A stretch of 64,000 bases of DNA from assembly GCF_014805685.1 (NCBI RefSeq), contig NC_060886.1, positions 23,473,108-23,537,107 of the forward strand, read 5' to 3'. Shown here piece by piece: positions 50,401 to 64,000 of this stretch. Positions within the stretch are counted from its first letter, which is position 1. Each line of letters begins with the position of its first letter. This DNA is from Silurus meridionalis. Taxonomy: Eukaryota > Chordata > Actinopteri > Siluriformes > Siluridae. A program made the translations under genes and the position numbers. Below the pieces are notes generated by a model. That model was not told the origin of the DNA. It saw nothing but the letters and a program-made list of their open reading frames with translations, and searched no databases.

Positions 50401-50782
50401 TAAGCACCACACCAATACAATAGTAGCACCAATAAGTGGATCTCAGGCATTAAACATATTGAGGGAGCAAGTGACAGTATTTATTTTTCACAATAGATAC
50501 CACTTAAACAAGTTCAAGCATTTTTTGTATTATACTTTCCTCATTATGGCTTCAGTGCTCTGTTGTTTGAATCAGGATATGTTATGTGACCATGGAACCA
50601 CAGCCACCGAAAAGACAGAAACATACAGGTTATTCTAGTTTCTTAAAGAAGTAACAGACAAGGTGCTTTACTAGTGTAGTTTCTATTTTAGGTTTGTTGA
50701 ACAATATACCAACTTGATGATTTTGCTCTTTGAATTATAGCCCATGTCTTACAACCTGTTTTCAGTAAGCTAATGCAGAGAG

Positions 50783-50784
<2 letters not shown>

Positions 50785-50818
<34 letters not shown>

Positions 50819-50862
50819 CAAGAGAGAGAGAGAGAGACAGCATAAGAGTCAGCGAGAGAGAG
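50785..50862. repeat. (GA)n microsatellite with interruptions
   Basis: Three GA runs (50785-50815, 50821-50837, 50851-50862) separated by acagca-type spacers. Confidence 0.93.
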
Positions 50863-52649
50863 AGAAAAAAATAATTCTGAGTTGGCAGATACACTCCAAC
50901 TGAATTATACTGCAACCGTTAAAAGACACGAATTAAATAAGTCCGTGCACATTATTAAATTAGCCGACAAATGCTCAGTTTGTATAAATGTTTAAAGAAG
51001 TCTGTGCGGAGGACAAACTGTGCTGATTTCTTTCTAAAACGATTTTGTGAATGTTATACATATGTTTCAGGTGCCTTTTTATGTAAGGTAAACTTACTTT
51101 CATTAGAAAGAGAATACAAAATTATGATATAGTATGGTAAATATGGTAAAAGGAGGTTCTAATTAAAAAAAATAAATAAATAAATCTTACCTGCCATGGT
51201 TGAGGCTATGGTTGCCTATACAACCCCTTGTGCATCTGCTCATGCAAGCCAAGATATTCTAACAATGTATGACATAATATTTACAATAAATGCTATAACA
51301 CAATAAACACTTATTTCACCTTCTTATTTGCATGCATTCTGAACTATATGAACATGGAGCTAGACAGTGTGCCCTGTCCACTTATAGTTACTGTATACAT
51401 TCAGTGAGTTGATTCTCCTACTGTTTTCATGTGTGATGTTATACATTATTTACTTTGGACAGCCTTTGGTGAGCTGAGCATTTCCCTGTTGAGTGCGTGG
51501 GACAATACTGCTAATTTTTCCTATTGAGCTGGTCATCCTGCTGTGTTTTCTACATTAAAAAGTTTTACCAAGTTTTAATAGTTAACTGGCTTACATACAC
51601 CTAAGCATCATAGAGTTGGTATTCCCAACTACTACACACCATTTAAGCTAAACAACATTAACTAAAACAATTAGTCTAAATATTCTTAGCAAGAGTTTTT
51701 TATTTATTTATTTTATACTTAAGTTGAATTGCCCCTATTCTCCATATTTTACTGAGTAGTTGGCAACTGCTAAATGTAGTACAGGACTTGTGTCAATGAT
51801 GGACACTAGCTCATGTGCCCACTGCCCTGGCAATGACAAAAAACAAAGACATTGTTTCTGATTCAGATTCGTCTCCTGTGGTGAGCAACCTAATAGTGCC
51901 AGTCTCTTTTTCAACTGCTCAGTCTGACCTAGGGTCTTCGGTGTATTATTTGCAAATGCAAAGGCCAGACATACATGACGCACCCCAAGAAGCTCAGAAA
52001 GCAATCTGAATTGCTCTTGAGATGAATGACTGACCTGACAGCAGACATAGATAAGCTTAAATCAACAATCCAGAAGCCGAGTAATGTAGGGGCTTACATT
52101 CCTCAGCACAGCCTCAGCATTGTAGATCAGTGAGCATTCATTCTGCTGATGACTTTTCAATTGTGGATTCAAGCACACTATTGTTGGTGAAAACAATCTC
52201 ATATGCATACTGGCTCTGTTCCATGGCTAATACTGTGGATCATGAGCAGTACATATGCTCGTTGTTATGGATTGTGTTATGTTACTGGTAACAATTTGGG
52301 TACTCAGCTTATACCCTTATAGAAAGACATCTGAATAGTTCCCCTTGCACTTGTATTTGAAGAACATGCCAATTATAGACGACAACACCAATGTCTCAAT
52401 TGTGATTAAATTATATTGATAGTTCTAGTGATGCAAGTACAAACTACATTAATGGTATTAATTACCAGCTTTTTCAGCGCTCCACTGGCTTTAGGAAATA
52501 AAAGTCATTCTATTTTGTTCTGTTTAATTGACTCTAAATTAGAGATTCCTATTTTTTCTACATATTTTTCTCCGAATTATATGTTTTTTTTTTTTAAGTA
52601 CTTTTAGATTTTAAATAATTGAATTCGATCCTGATGCCCATTTTATGCT

Positions 52650-52860
52650 ATAAGTGGCAGATGTTGTTCAAGGTATGCAGACACAGGACTGGTTTACATC
52701 AGTGGGCATGTGCAGTGGTTATTTTTATGGTTTTGTTGCCACAACACAGACATTTCCAAAGATTTTTCCCCCCATGTTCATTCATTCCAGTTCAGATTCC
52801 TACATTTTGAAGATCTGTGTCATCCAGATACTTACATATCTGGACAACTGAATAAAATCT
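52650..52860 (+). mobile_element. Probable DIRS-type retroelement fragment (reverse transcriptase)
   Basis: In frame at 52654-52851: QDWFTS near the start, a GYFY where DIRS and Ngaro enzymes have D-A-Y-F-H, then 'FPKIFPP' where these have RKFLRF, and ILTYLDN at the end against the family's ILNYLDDW. The order and spacing fit a reverse transcriptase of the DIRS group, heavily mutated. Sequence up to about 53350 may be the same element. The match is by eye and weak. Confidence 0.4.
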
Positions 52861-53349
52861 GATAAAATCTCCGTACCCTCAAAGTGGATCAGTATGTTTA
52901 CCAGCATGAAGCTAAACTCACTAAAATACTAGCTATGTGGGAGAATATACGTATTTGCCAATTAAATTCAGCCATGCTGGCCCCTGAGCATGATTATACT
53001 GATGATTCTGTCATCATCAGTAGTTCTGATAAGCTCACATGCCATTGATTGGTTAGCAGGATGGAACTGGATGCCTCAGACTGAAATAGGTTTTGTCTCA
53101 GTAAAAAAAAGCTCAATTATTAGCCTGTTGGTTGTGTATTGCATTAATAGTAGAAGTCTGGTTGGAGCTGTTCCCTAATTACTATCCTTAACGATAATGA
53201 CCAAAAAGCTTTACACACAGGGAAATGGGTCAGGCGGCCACTCTTGTATGGTCATTCTTGCAGTTTTTAAGATACCCCCATGTTCCGATCCATTTAGATA
53301 ATAGTCGTCAATGTTCGTTCTTTAAATAGAAGTGAAATGAAGAAACATC

Positions 53350-56300
53350 TCAACTGAGCCTATCCACAACTAGCCCAATTATGAGTGATTCATTTGCAAG
53401 AGCTACAAATGGTGCAGCAGACACAGGGTTAAGAATTGGAGAGGTGCATGTGAATGGAATCTAAAGCTTTTTGCTATCCTAGAGCTGGAAACATACCTGG
53501 TTTGATCAGGTATATGGGCCACTTTGTTAATAAACATTCTTGTTGTGGTTCTTCCTGTCAGAAGTAGGATTTCTGGGATGCTCTGGCACTTGATTGGTCT
53601 CACCAACTATTATATATCTTTAGGATTTTTTTTTTTTCATTTTCATTGTTAAAATGTACAGTGAATAGATGTAAGTGTCCTGTATGCGGCATATGTTGTA
53701 GCACACTACAACACTGTGTATGTCATACCTCACAGTCCCATAGGCTTATTACTGTCATTCCAAAATGGACAAGCTGTCCTCAAGAGCCTCTTTAGGATTA
53801 TGTTCATTAGCCTAAGTTTAAAGACAATTTGAACAGGTATTTTTTTCTATTGTTGCTTCCTAAGAGTTCTGTAGTTAACTGCTCTGCCAATATGATTGTC
53901 TTGTATTTGTTTGTAGCTCGATGACTCTGTAGTTAACTTATGGCTGAATCTAAGTATTCTTCCAAAGACCATATAACCTAAATCATATAACCTGAATCAA
54001 TTTATTGACCTAGCATCTTTCAATAAGGGTAAGTGTGCAGTACATTCCAAAAGCATGCCTTGTGTTATTTGTACTGGACAGTAGCCATTCAATCCTCAAA
54101 CTAGCTGTATATTTTCTATGGGGTAAAACACAGGGTTCCACCCAGTTGTATGAATGCAGAGATAATGTTTTAAAAATCTTCCATGGCAGCACTTGCATGA
54201 ATCATGCCCATGATGATATTTTTGTCAAATTTCATTAAGGTTTAACAGACTTGCTCAGTGAAAGTACAGTGCAAGTTATGTCTTTAAGTGTGCTTCTATA
54301 AATCTAATACGAGTACCAGGGTTCACTGTCTTCATAATTCAATAAAAGGCTCTAGAGAATGATGGATGTATGGCAATAACATATTCTGTAAACAAATTAG
54401 ACTTTGTTAATAAATCTAGGTACAGAAGAAGTTTGGCACATGTGAACTAGTGATTTCTTGTACTGTAATTTGATGGAAATGCAAATAATAGCATGAAATA
54501 ATGATATAATGTATAATGTATTAGTCAGTCAGAAGATGAATAACTTCATTAGTCAGTCAAGACAATTGGTTAATTAGTGTGTATTTCAATGCAAAAGCAA
54601 AATGTGTTCCTTTTTCAAGTTTAAAAGCTTTACTCTGTCATTTCTTCTTTTCAAAAAATAATTAAACATGTTTTTTTTTATATATTTTGATGCTAAAATT
54701 GACAGGAAAAAAACTAAATCTGTCCAGACAGGCCTTGGTACAGACACATATTGAACATTAAAATATTTAATTATATTGTTTCCTGTTTAAATCCCAATGC
54801 TTTCCAGTATTTGTGTTGAGAACTACACTTATATACATAAATGTAATTATACTGTACCCAAATTTGTGGCACCTATAAAAGACGAAGGCCTTCCCTACCT
54901 CCTGTACTATATAAACACATCTATACACTGCAGCCCTGGATTAGGTGTTGCCTAAATTCTGCAGATTGTGAGAATCAGAAGATACTGACTTATGTTATGT
55001 GGCAGGCCTAAAAATCACTCTGGTGTGCTTTTCTTGCTGCCCAGCAGGAGAACTTGTAATCTTTGGAAAACAAGTAGCACATGATCAACATCTGCACAAG
55101 TCCTGAGTGCCTTGCCACCTACAAGCTAATGGGAAGTTTTGCACTCATCTACCGTAACCATGGTCACTAATGTTTTTTGTTGAATTGCCAATGAATTTTG
55201 CATGTTTTTGCATTAATTTTGTTGTAACCATAGTGACAAGGTTTTGTTACTATGGCAATAGGGAGGGAGCGGAATTGAGTGTTGCTGACACGTCAGGTTC
55301 GGAAGGGCGACAGGAAGAGTGCACGCTCCTGATGGCATTGAAAATAAAGGTTTTCAGGTCATTGCTCAGCCTTCCCTGTCCCTTTGGGCACTGTGGTATT
55401 GCTCATAGATCCCTTTCTTCCACCACATAATAAGAACAGTGGTCCCTGTGCCAAGTGCCCCTGAGGCAATGCCTTTTTTTTTTTTTTTGGAGCGTTGCTA
55501 CCTCAGATTTGTATGAAGGCATATAGAAAGGTGCAAGAAATTATTCTGTACTTATGCTTTGGCCCAATTGTTTATAAAAAAAAGACTATTGTTCCTGTTC
55601 CACTTCAACAGCTGTCCATAATTATATAGTTTGATTTATAGTATTGTTACCTTTATCTTAGTTTAATAGTAGTTCTGCCCTAAATTTTGTTATTGTATAA
55701 AGATGTTTGGTATAATATTTTTATTTTCTTTTAAGAAAAGGTATTGTACTGACACAGTTCCAGACCTATTTAGAAGGAATGTAAAAAGAACTAAGATTTC
55801 TTATTATTTCTCTGCACAGGCAGAGTACCCTGATACAAAGTACAAAACAAACAAGTTCCCAGCAATGGCACTTAAGTTCATCTAATTTTTATGCCACACA
55901 TTCCATCCCAAGCTAGCAGAGAGAGAAACCATGTTGAACAAAAACAGACATTTAAAGAAGCATCCTTAACTGGAGAAACGGAAACTTTCATATATCACAG
56001 TTGTTCTTACAAAGACCTATTAAGTTCTTAGTAGATTTCCAGGAACTTAGAAAATGTTAAACCCCATTGCCTAGACAAGATCAATTCCACCAGGTGCAAT
56101 CAAAACATCCCAGGATATAAACACGATTCCAAGCTGCAGGTTTGACATTTTTAGTTCAAAATAGTTCAGTATGGTTGGCTGCTGTGAATTCGTTGCTGTG
56201 TATCTGGTGTTTTTTTAGGGAGAATGGTTGTGAAAGATTTATACCACAGACCTCACATCATGGATTGTTAGTAGTTTCCATGGAGCTCCCAATCAGCCTT

Positions 56301-57600
56301 TACTTATCATCTCAGTAAAGGTAAAATAATGGTTTGTAATGAAATAACAACAGTATTATTAGTGCACTCAGTTATTTCATCCAGAGATGATAACATGTTT
56401 AAATGTGTCTATCTCATTTAATTATAAGCAATACCAATATTCCTTCAGCTATTTTAGAGGCAAACCATAATTCTTTCCAGTTCTTTACTTGTAGTGCTGG
56501 ATTGCAAAGTATTTTTTTGGACATGGTGAAATGTGTCTGGAGGTAATAGGTCTATAAAGATGAATTCCTGTGTTATGCACACTGCTTTAACCTTCATTTA
56601 CAGCCATTAGTAATTCCCTTAGCAATCTTACAAACAAATGTGTCTTAAAAAGAAACATGAAACTTTTTCTAATGCACTTAGCTACTCTGAAATGTTATTG
56701 AGCGTTGTAGACTCACAGCTCTATTTACAGAAACCTTCCCCTTTGTTATAATATTACTTTAATTATTACTAAGTGGTGGTTGAACCGTGTAGTGGTTGAA
56801 AATAGATGTGTATGTGTGTGGTGGTGGTTGGGTTTGATTAACAATTGGCCTATCTTTACAGAACACTGTGTACGAAACACTAAATTAACACTTAAATACA
56901 CTCATACCTTTTTAATGTATTTTCTTTATTATTCATTTTAAACTAGCAGACAACTCCAGAAGAATTCATATTCTTTTATTCTGGGACTTGTAGTCACGAA
57001 CATTCTGAACTAGTTGCTCACAGAATTATTAATAACCAGGGGTAATATTTGGTAACAGATCCATCATTAAGTGATCTGGATTTGATAAAGTTGCTATGCC
57101 AGTTTTGGCTCTAGATCCAGACATTGAAATGTTCTTTCCATCAACCTTTTGTGTCTTTGTCTTAAACAAGTGTTGATGCCCTGTGTATCAGCCTGGTAGA
57201 CATTAAACACTATTAGTCAAGGCTTGCGTCTGGCTGCAATATGGGAACATTAACCCCAGAGTCACATCACCTTGCAGTTATTTAAAAGGTCATGACAGAG
57301 GGTGACTAATACCTTTTGCCACCAACCCCTCAAGTCTGAAGACGCGTGTTCAGTCTTTAAATAAACAAAAGGGTCCATTCATGTGGTAGGCTGTAAGGCA
57401 CATGCAGCTGAACAGTGGCGATTGCTCTTTGGACCACATTATTGCTGGTTATTGGGTTGCTAGTCAGCTGAGTTAATTTTTTTCTTTGTGTGTATTAAGT
57501 ATACAGGGCTGGTGTTCAGGACACCACATCTTTTATAGGTATATAATATTTTCTGTACATGTGTGGTTAAAATAAACTAACAAACTAACCCTAATATATA
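53350..57600. other. Gene-poor flank, nothing recognised
   Basis: AT-rich sequence. Short open frames (for example 55170-55430 and 55703-55885) show no domain or splice evidence. Confidence 0.55.
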
Positions 57601-59148
57601 CAGGGAGTGCAGAATTATTAGGCAAGTTGTATTTTTGAGGATTAATTTTATTTGAGGATTTAATTTGAACAACAACCATGTTCTCAATGAACACAAAAAA
57701 CTCATTAATATCAAAGCTGAATATTTTTGGAAGTAGTTTTTAGTTTTAGCTATTTTAGGGGATATCTGTGTGTGCAGGTGACTATTACTGTGCATAATTA
57801 TTAGGCAACAACAAAAACAAATTCATACCCATTTCAATTATTTATTTTTACCAGTGAAACCAATATAACATCTCAACATTCACAAATATACATTTCTGAC
57901 ATTCAAAACCAAACAAAAACAAATCAGTGACCAATATAGCCACCTTTCTTTGCAAGGACACTCAAAAGCCTGCCATCCATGGATTCTGTCAGTGTTTTGA
58001 TCTGTTCACCATCAACATTGCGTGCAGCAGCAACCACAACCTCCCAGACACTGTTCAGAGAGGTGTACTGTTTTCCTCCTTGTAAATCGCACATTTGATG
58101 ATGGACCACAGGTTCTCAATGGGGTTCAGATCAGGTGAACAAGGAGGCCATATCATTAGATTTTCTTCTTTTATACCCTTTCTTGCCAGCCACGCTGTGG
58201 AGTACTTGGACGTGTGTGATGGAGCATTGTCCTGCATGAAAATCATGTTTTTCTTGAAGGATGCAGACTTCTTCCTGTACCACTGCTTGAAGAAGGTGTC
58301 TTCCAGAAACTGGCAGTAGGACTGGGAGTTCAGCTTGACTCCATCCTCAACCCGAAAAGGCCCCACAAGCTCATCTTTGATGATACCAGCCCAAACCAGT
58401 ACTCCACCTCCACCTTGCTGGCGTCTGAGTCGGACTGGAGCTCTCTGCCCTTTACCAATCCAGCCACGGGCCCATCCATCTGGCCCATCAAGACTCACTC
58501 TCATTTCATCAGTCCATAAAACCTTAGAAAATCAGTCTTGAGATATTTCTTGGCCCAGTCTTGACGCTTCAGCTTGTGTGTCTTGTTCAGTGGTGGTCGA
58601 CTTTCTGCCTTTCTTACCTTGGCCATGTCTCTGAGTATTGCACACCTTGTGCTTTTGGGCACTCAGTGATGTTGCAGCTCTGAAATATGGCCAAACTGGT
58701 GGCAAGTGGCATCTTGGCAGCTGCACGCTTGACTTTTCTCAGTTCACGGGCAGTTATTTTGCGCCTTGGTTTTTCCACACGCTTCTTGCGACCCTGTCGA
58801 CTATTTTGAATGAAACGCTTGATTGTTCGATGATCACGCTCAGAAGCTTGGCTATTTTAAGACTGCTGCATCCTCTGCAATATATCTCACTATTTTTGAC
58901 TTTTCTGAGCCTGTCAAGTCCTTCTTTTGACCCATTTTGCCAAAGGAAAGGAAGTTGCCTAATAATTATGCACACCTGATATAGGGTGTTGATGTCATTA
59001 GACCACACCCTTCTCATTACAGAGATGCACATCACCTAATATGCTTAATTGGTAGTAGGCTTTCCAGCCTATACAGCTTGGAGTAAGACAACATGCATAA
59101 CGAGGATGATGTGGTCAAAATACTCATTTGCCTAATAATTCTGCACTC

Positions 59149-59151
<3 letters not shown>
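57601..59151 (-). mobile_element. Tc1/mariner-type transposon, near full length (1551 bp), IR/DR ends
   Basis: Left end cagggagtgcagaattatta and right end inverse caggagtgcagaattattag; TA on both sides. A second, inner pair (gtgcataattattaggcaac, 57790-57809, inverse at 58954-58973) is perfect over 20 bp, so the ends have IR/DR structure. The minus strand holds the transposase in pieces: GSKEGLDRLRKV (58754-59035), an N-terminal middle part (58532-58726), then GGVLVWAGI, MQDNAPSHTSK and [15 protein letters not shown] (58055-58504) and a C-terminal part (57924-58109). Frame breaks occur near 58080 and at least twice upstream, so this copy is inactive. Confidence 0.9.

Positions 59152-59221
<70 letters not shown>
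59152..59221. repeat. (TA)n microsatellite
   Basis: About 35 TA units directly at the right end of the Tc1/mariner element. Confidence 0.96.
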
Positions 59222-59225
<4 letters not shown>

Positions 59226-62200
59226 CTACACCCCAGCAAGAAACTAAATTGTATAACTCTCAAAAGCTAACAGATATGTCAATTTTTATTATAGGTTTAT
59301 TTATCATTTAAATTTATTTAGGCTTTGAAGTTTTCACAAGTACATGTAATTAATATAATAATGTTATAATATTTTATGTAAATGATAGTGTTAATAGTTT
59401 TAAATACTGAAAATGAACTAATTAATTACACAAATATACAATTATTTTGTAACATTTTTATATTTCCAAATTCTCTTCCCTTAGACTTTTGCATTAAAAC
59501 AAATGTCTTTTTTTTTTTTTAATTTAGAAGCTACTTAGCGTGGGGCTGTTTTTTGATGGGGCGGGGTCAGATTGAGGAGGGATTTGATATAAATGTATAA
59601 ATGTCAGAGGTAGTAAAAGGAAGGAAAGAAAGGAAGTGCATTTGTTATCAGCATGTAGATCGTGTAATGTGTAAAGCCAGAGTTTTAACATACATTAAGA
59701 TATCAAACACTCTAATGCATACAATGGTAGCTACCAACATGCTGTATGTGAAGACACTTAACATACTGTGGTCCTGGGAGCTTCCTATTATGCTTCAGGT
59801 GTAGCTGTTTTGCATATTGGGTGTGGCTTTGCCTTTTTTTGTTCTACCATCATTGTGTGTCTCTTTTTCTCTCTGTCCACCTAATGTGCTTATTTAAAGT
59901 CACAAGTAAATATTTTATTCCACTGTTGCTAACTAACATGATTGGTCTACCTCACCTGGGTACCAGGGTTACCTTTTTAGAAACTCTGTGCCCTCTACCT
60001 TGAGTTGTGTTCCCTTGTGTAAAATGCTAGCCTTGTTAACAATTGTTAATTTTTGTTGCTTTGTAAAGTGCTCAGCAATCAGTCTCTTGCAGGGTGAAGT
60101 TTCTGAGTTCGAGTCACACCTTTGGGATTATGAATGCATGCCACTATGGTGGTTGGTTCTCCCTTAACATAGTGAACCCTTCACCACTGAACTTGTACAG
60201 ATCTATGTGCAGATGCACAAATGACATTCTAGTGATACTACCTCATGGAATGCCTAAGTAATGCAGGCGCAGGATAAAATGCATGGCATGATTAGGATGT
60301 CTCTCGTTGCTGAAAGCATGCAAATCAACAAATTTATAAAAACAAATTGTATGCTTTTGACAAAAGAAAAAACATACTGTAATTATTCTCATAAATGGAT
60401 CAGAAAGCTGTTGTAATGTTGCGATGAGCTTTAACAGGAAACATGGAAAGGATGTCATTTAAATAAAGTTGCAGTTTGTTTGAAAAATGTGTCTAAAAAG
60501 GTCTTTGCGAAACACTATAGCATCCTGAAACAAGTTTGTCTAGTAATGAACTTTTTTGCGTCATTAGCCCATGTCTTAGATAAATCAAAGTTGAGCATCA
60601 TATCCTGGCCAGTTCAGAGTGTTCCAGGGTTCTCCTTTTAGTGACAGGGCACTAGTCAGTGAAGTTTATAAGGTTATTTCATTCTCCAGAATTTAAAGGG
60701 AAAAACTTAAACTGGGGTGAGTTTGAATGTCTGTGTCCTCGCTGGCAACTCAGTGGGGAACAGGCTGTGCCATAGCCCCATGAATCATGGACACAATGTG
60801 CTGAGACACTTGTTTTCAAAGTAAATAAGAAGAAAATTGTTCTTTCTGTAAAATGAGTCAGCAAAGTATTTACCATACCTCCAGGTTTTTTTAGATTATT
60901 TTTAGTGAAGTCTCATCCCTTCTTTTGGCATGCATGAAGATTACGGGTTTGTACCAACTGACGACATTAATGGTTAAGTATGAGGTTTATGGTTAACTGG
61001 TGAGGCAGCAATATGATTTGTATAAGATATACGGCGTCAGCCTAAGTGAAAATGTCTATGTAAATATTCGAGTGCAGATTTCCGGGAAAACAAATGATTT
61101 TTTTTTTGTTCATTAACGCTGGTCACCGCAACTCTGATCAAGTTTTTGCAAAGCGTATTTTGTTTCAAAATCTATTTAATGGCAGAGTTGAAAAAAGTTC
61201 GAATGAATTGTGTCAGAGTCATGTCTGATAAAATGCAAACACTCTTTCTATATTATACTAAAGTGAAAAGATGATCTCCCATCTGTAACAACTGGTTGTA
61301 CTTACTGTACTTACTGGTTACAAAATATGAAGAATATAAATAGTGTCATATTCAGTGTAATTTATTTAAAAGCTAGGACATTTTGTCTTAATTTGTGGCA
61401 GAAATCTATGATTGCAGATCACAGACTATTATATTTAACATTTCTATTTTTTTCTTGTGAAACACTGAACAAAAAAGAATGTATGCCGTTTTAAATAATC
61501 TTTACCATAAAACACTTGCACTCTTTGAAAGGTTCGTAAGGCACGTCTTTGCAAAAAAAAAAAAAAAGTTTTGTCCAGAACATTCTGTTACCAGACCTCC
61601 TTCCAAAAAAACTTTAAGGTCCAGGGAATGAGATTTGTGGGTGAGAGAAGAAAAAGGAACATTGGGAGGGACAGGCAAGAAGAGAAATGGTGGACATGCC
61701 TAAGCCTTTGAAGTAACACAACCAGTGGAGAAGGTGCAAGCTAAAACATTGCTTGTACTAGAAGCACAGGGGAGGAAACAGCTGTGATGAACAGACATGT
61801 CAGTTGCAACACTGCACAAGCCTGCGTCCCATGTTTTCTTTTTTCCACCTCCTCCACTATGCTTGGCAAAATCCTTGCATAGAGCTGCCATGGAACACTG
61901 ATAGGGATGGCAGGTTCTTATCAGATGAACCAGCTTGTCTCAGATGGGATAACAGTGAGCACAGAGAGGTGAAACCAGATGACGCACTGGATTTACACCC
62001 TCTCATTGGCATCGCTCACTTTGTGACTGGTTCCCACCCTTTTTTCACCCTCAAAAATCCACAGACAGCTTGTGTTACTAACACTATATTCTCCATGTCA
62101 CCAGCTGTCATGTGTTTTTCAGTGCGATTACATTGACAGAGTGAATGAACCCTAGTTTAATTGGGTGCATGTGAACTTTTGGCCTGACTTGATTCAAAAG

Positions 62201-62330
62201 ATGCAAAATGTTCAGGTTTGGAGTAAATGAAAAATTATACAGTAAGTAATGTGCAAGGACAGCCAATTCACTACTACACAGCAAATTCTGCCTAATTTTT
62301 CACTGCACATGCTATGCGTTGTTAGAGGCA

Positions 62331-62332
<2 letters not shown>

Positions 62333-62391
<59 letters not shown>
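62333..62391. repeat. (GA)n microsatellite
   Basis: About 29 GA units. Confidence 0.96.
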
Positions 62392-62393
<2 letters not shown>

Positions 62394-62570
62394 GCGTAAA
62401 TATATGAATGGTGCAGTACTGCTCAGAAAGTTGGCGATATAGTGTAAACGCTGCCTATTCAGGAAAAGGAGTCAGATAAAGTCGTTAGCGGAAAAAAGCA
62501 GTGCTATCAGATTTTTACACTGATGCACGCATGGATATAAGGTGATTTATCATGAAGGAATGCACTTATA

Positions 62571-62574
<4 letters not shown>

Positions 62575-62626
<52 letters not shown>
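62575..62626. repeat. (GT)n microsatellite
   Basis: About 26 GT units, 184 bp after the (GA)n tract. Confidence 0.96.
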
Positions 62627-62629
<3 letters not shown>

Positions 62630-64000
62630 ATGTTATTTGAGTCAAACATTGCGTCACAATTTTTGTCATAATTTCAAATCCATTTAATTTTAAATCCATT
62701 TATGAAAGGTCATCTTGTTGGCCTGTGTCTGGAATATGAGTCTCTCTCTATTCATATAGCAAGTATCTTGACATTCTATGACTGATAACAACTTTTTGGA
62801 AGTCTTGCCAACATGGCTGACAAGAGGACTACAAAATGGCATTGTGTAAATGTCATATTTATGGTGTGATGGAACAGTGCTAATTAATTTGATCAATGGA
62901 TTTGCACTTAGTAGCTCAGTAAAACTGCTAGATTTAAGTTACGTTTCTTAATTTACATAATATTGTGTGAAGTAATTGTATAAGCTTCCTTAATTTCTCT
63001 GCAGCATAGCACATTTTACAATTTTTATGCTTGCTTTTTGATTATAATGTCTGTTTTCTGATAGTCTGATAGCTTTCTTTGAGACTATTCTGAAATTATG
63101 CCAGCAGATGTGTCTGTTAAGAAAAAGGCTAGTCATTCCAGAAATGTATCACAACATAGATTATACTGTGCTTTGTGCTTTGGTTACTTCTAATATTTTC
63201 TATGAATAGTGCTTCATTTAGGTGTGGATTGATATCTACAAATGCTGTCAATATTAATTTGGAACTATCAATATCAGTGTCAACCCTTGTAGTACCTGTT
63301 CTCAAGCATGTCAGAGGTTCTGTAGCTACAGCATTTGTTGCGAGAATCACAAAACTAAGTGCAATAATTCTATTTGTTTTGGCACAAAACATCTGTGAGC
63401 CAATCAAAAGTCTGCTGAGTGCCAGTACTCTTAAGCAGGTTACCTGCTGCTCGAACATGCAGAGACTATTTTTTAAGAGTCAGATAACAGAGGGTTGCGT
63501 TTCAAGGTCCTAATGCCTGCTATGGCAAATCAGTGCAAAGACTAAAAGACACACAAATCAACAGATAAGGATCTGTGGATAAAGGTGGATCTCCAAGAGA
63601 TTCATTTCCAGGTATTTTCATGTGTATTCATATCTGCAATTTGATCACAATTATTTGCACTTTCAATCATTATTTTTATCATATTCAAAATCCACAACAC
63701 TCTATGGCAATGCGTAGTGTTGTAAAAGTTGACGCCGTAGAACCTATTTGTGCGATGACAGGTGGAAATTATGAGCTTTAGCCTGCAAGCCAGACGGTTT
63801 TGTAAGTTCTGGACGAAAGACATTCAATTTATGATTCCCCAAAGCATGCATCCATGTAACTAGCCCTGTCTGATCTCATACAAGGACACAGGGATGCCCA
63901 TCTATCTCGGAAGTTCTTTATGGCTGATCTTCGGGGAGGTACACTGGCCCTAGAAAGATAAGACACAACTCAAAACTGTTGCTTGTTGTATGACAAATAG

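Larger units (their letters stand above)
46301..51700. other. igfbp5 upstream flank, no gene seen
   Basis: No exon with splice support and a known family. It holds an (AAAC)n run at about 46785-46804, the nested palindrome at 47366-47471 and a (GA)n tract at 50785-50862. The 124-codon frame at 49649-50023 is not recognised. Confidence 0.55.
59222..64000. other. Right flank, no gene seen
   Basis: AT-rich, with two microsatellites. Open frames at 61804-62136 and 63175-63513 show no recognised family. Confidence 0.55.

Noticed and set aside
63850..63960. Words 'gtctgatctca' and 'tctcggaagttc' that recall 5S rRNA
   Set aside because: The order and spacing of the rest do not follow a 5S gene, and the internal promoter boxes cannot be read.

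Overview
This window is vertebrate nuclear DNA, almost certainly from a teleost fish. It is AT-rich and intron-rich, crowded with dinucleotide microsatellites, and carries several fish-type Tc1-like transposons and a decayed tRNA-derived SINE family. The exact species is not visible.

Three protein-coding genes can be supported. (1) The first two coding exons of a RAMP gene (receptor activity-modifying protein, most likely ramp1) lie on the minus strand at 2104-2697; the last exon must lie beyond the left edge. (2) igfbp2 is on the plus strand in four coding exons (17601-17990, 26371-26525, 28570-28710, 29841-29999). (3) igfbp5 is on the minus strand in four coding exons (45451-45787, 38999-39219, 38781-38900, 38482-38616). 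igfbp2 and igfbp5 stand tail to tail with 8.5 kb between their stop codons, the arrangement known from other vertebrates. All exon junctions were read by eye from GT/AG sites, matching codon phase and cysteine spacing.

The main anomaly is in igfbp2 exon 1. The signal peptide is open in one frame from ATG 17601, but the 12-cysteine IGF-binding domain is in another frame. One base appears to be missing at about 17705/17706. No in-frame ATG exists for the domain, so either the assembly has a one-base error or this allele is disrupted.

Layout: 1-2103, RAMP intron 2 and old repeats; 2104-2697, RAMP exons; 3271-6740, a cluster of three different Tc1-like elements separated by (TA)n tracts; 6740-17430, intergenic DNA with a Tc1 remnant, a pogo/Tigger-like element (13240-13966) and a hAT-like element with an 8-bp target duplication (15935-16927); 17431-29999, igfbp2, whose intron 1 holds a SINE split by a second hAT-like element; 30000-38481, the convergent intergenic interval with probable 3' UTRs of both genes; 38482-45787, igfbp5; 46000-46300, its GC-rich promoter; 46300-64000, a gene-poor flank with an unusual nested palindrome (47366-47471), a probable DIRS-type retroelement scrap (52650-52860) and a Tc1/mariner-type element with IR/DR ends (57601-59151).

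Both IGFBPs are secreted proteins that bind IGF-I and IGF-II and control their access to receptors; RAMPs are membrane partners of calcitonin-family receptors. No undescribed gene system was found. The most notable items are the broken igfbp2 reading frame, the RAMP exons recovered from phase and cysteine spacing, and the palindrome.
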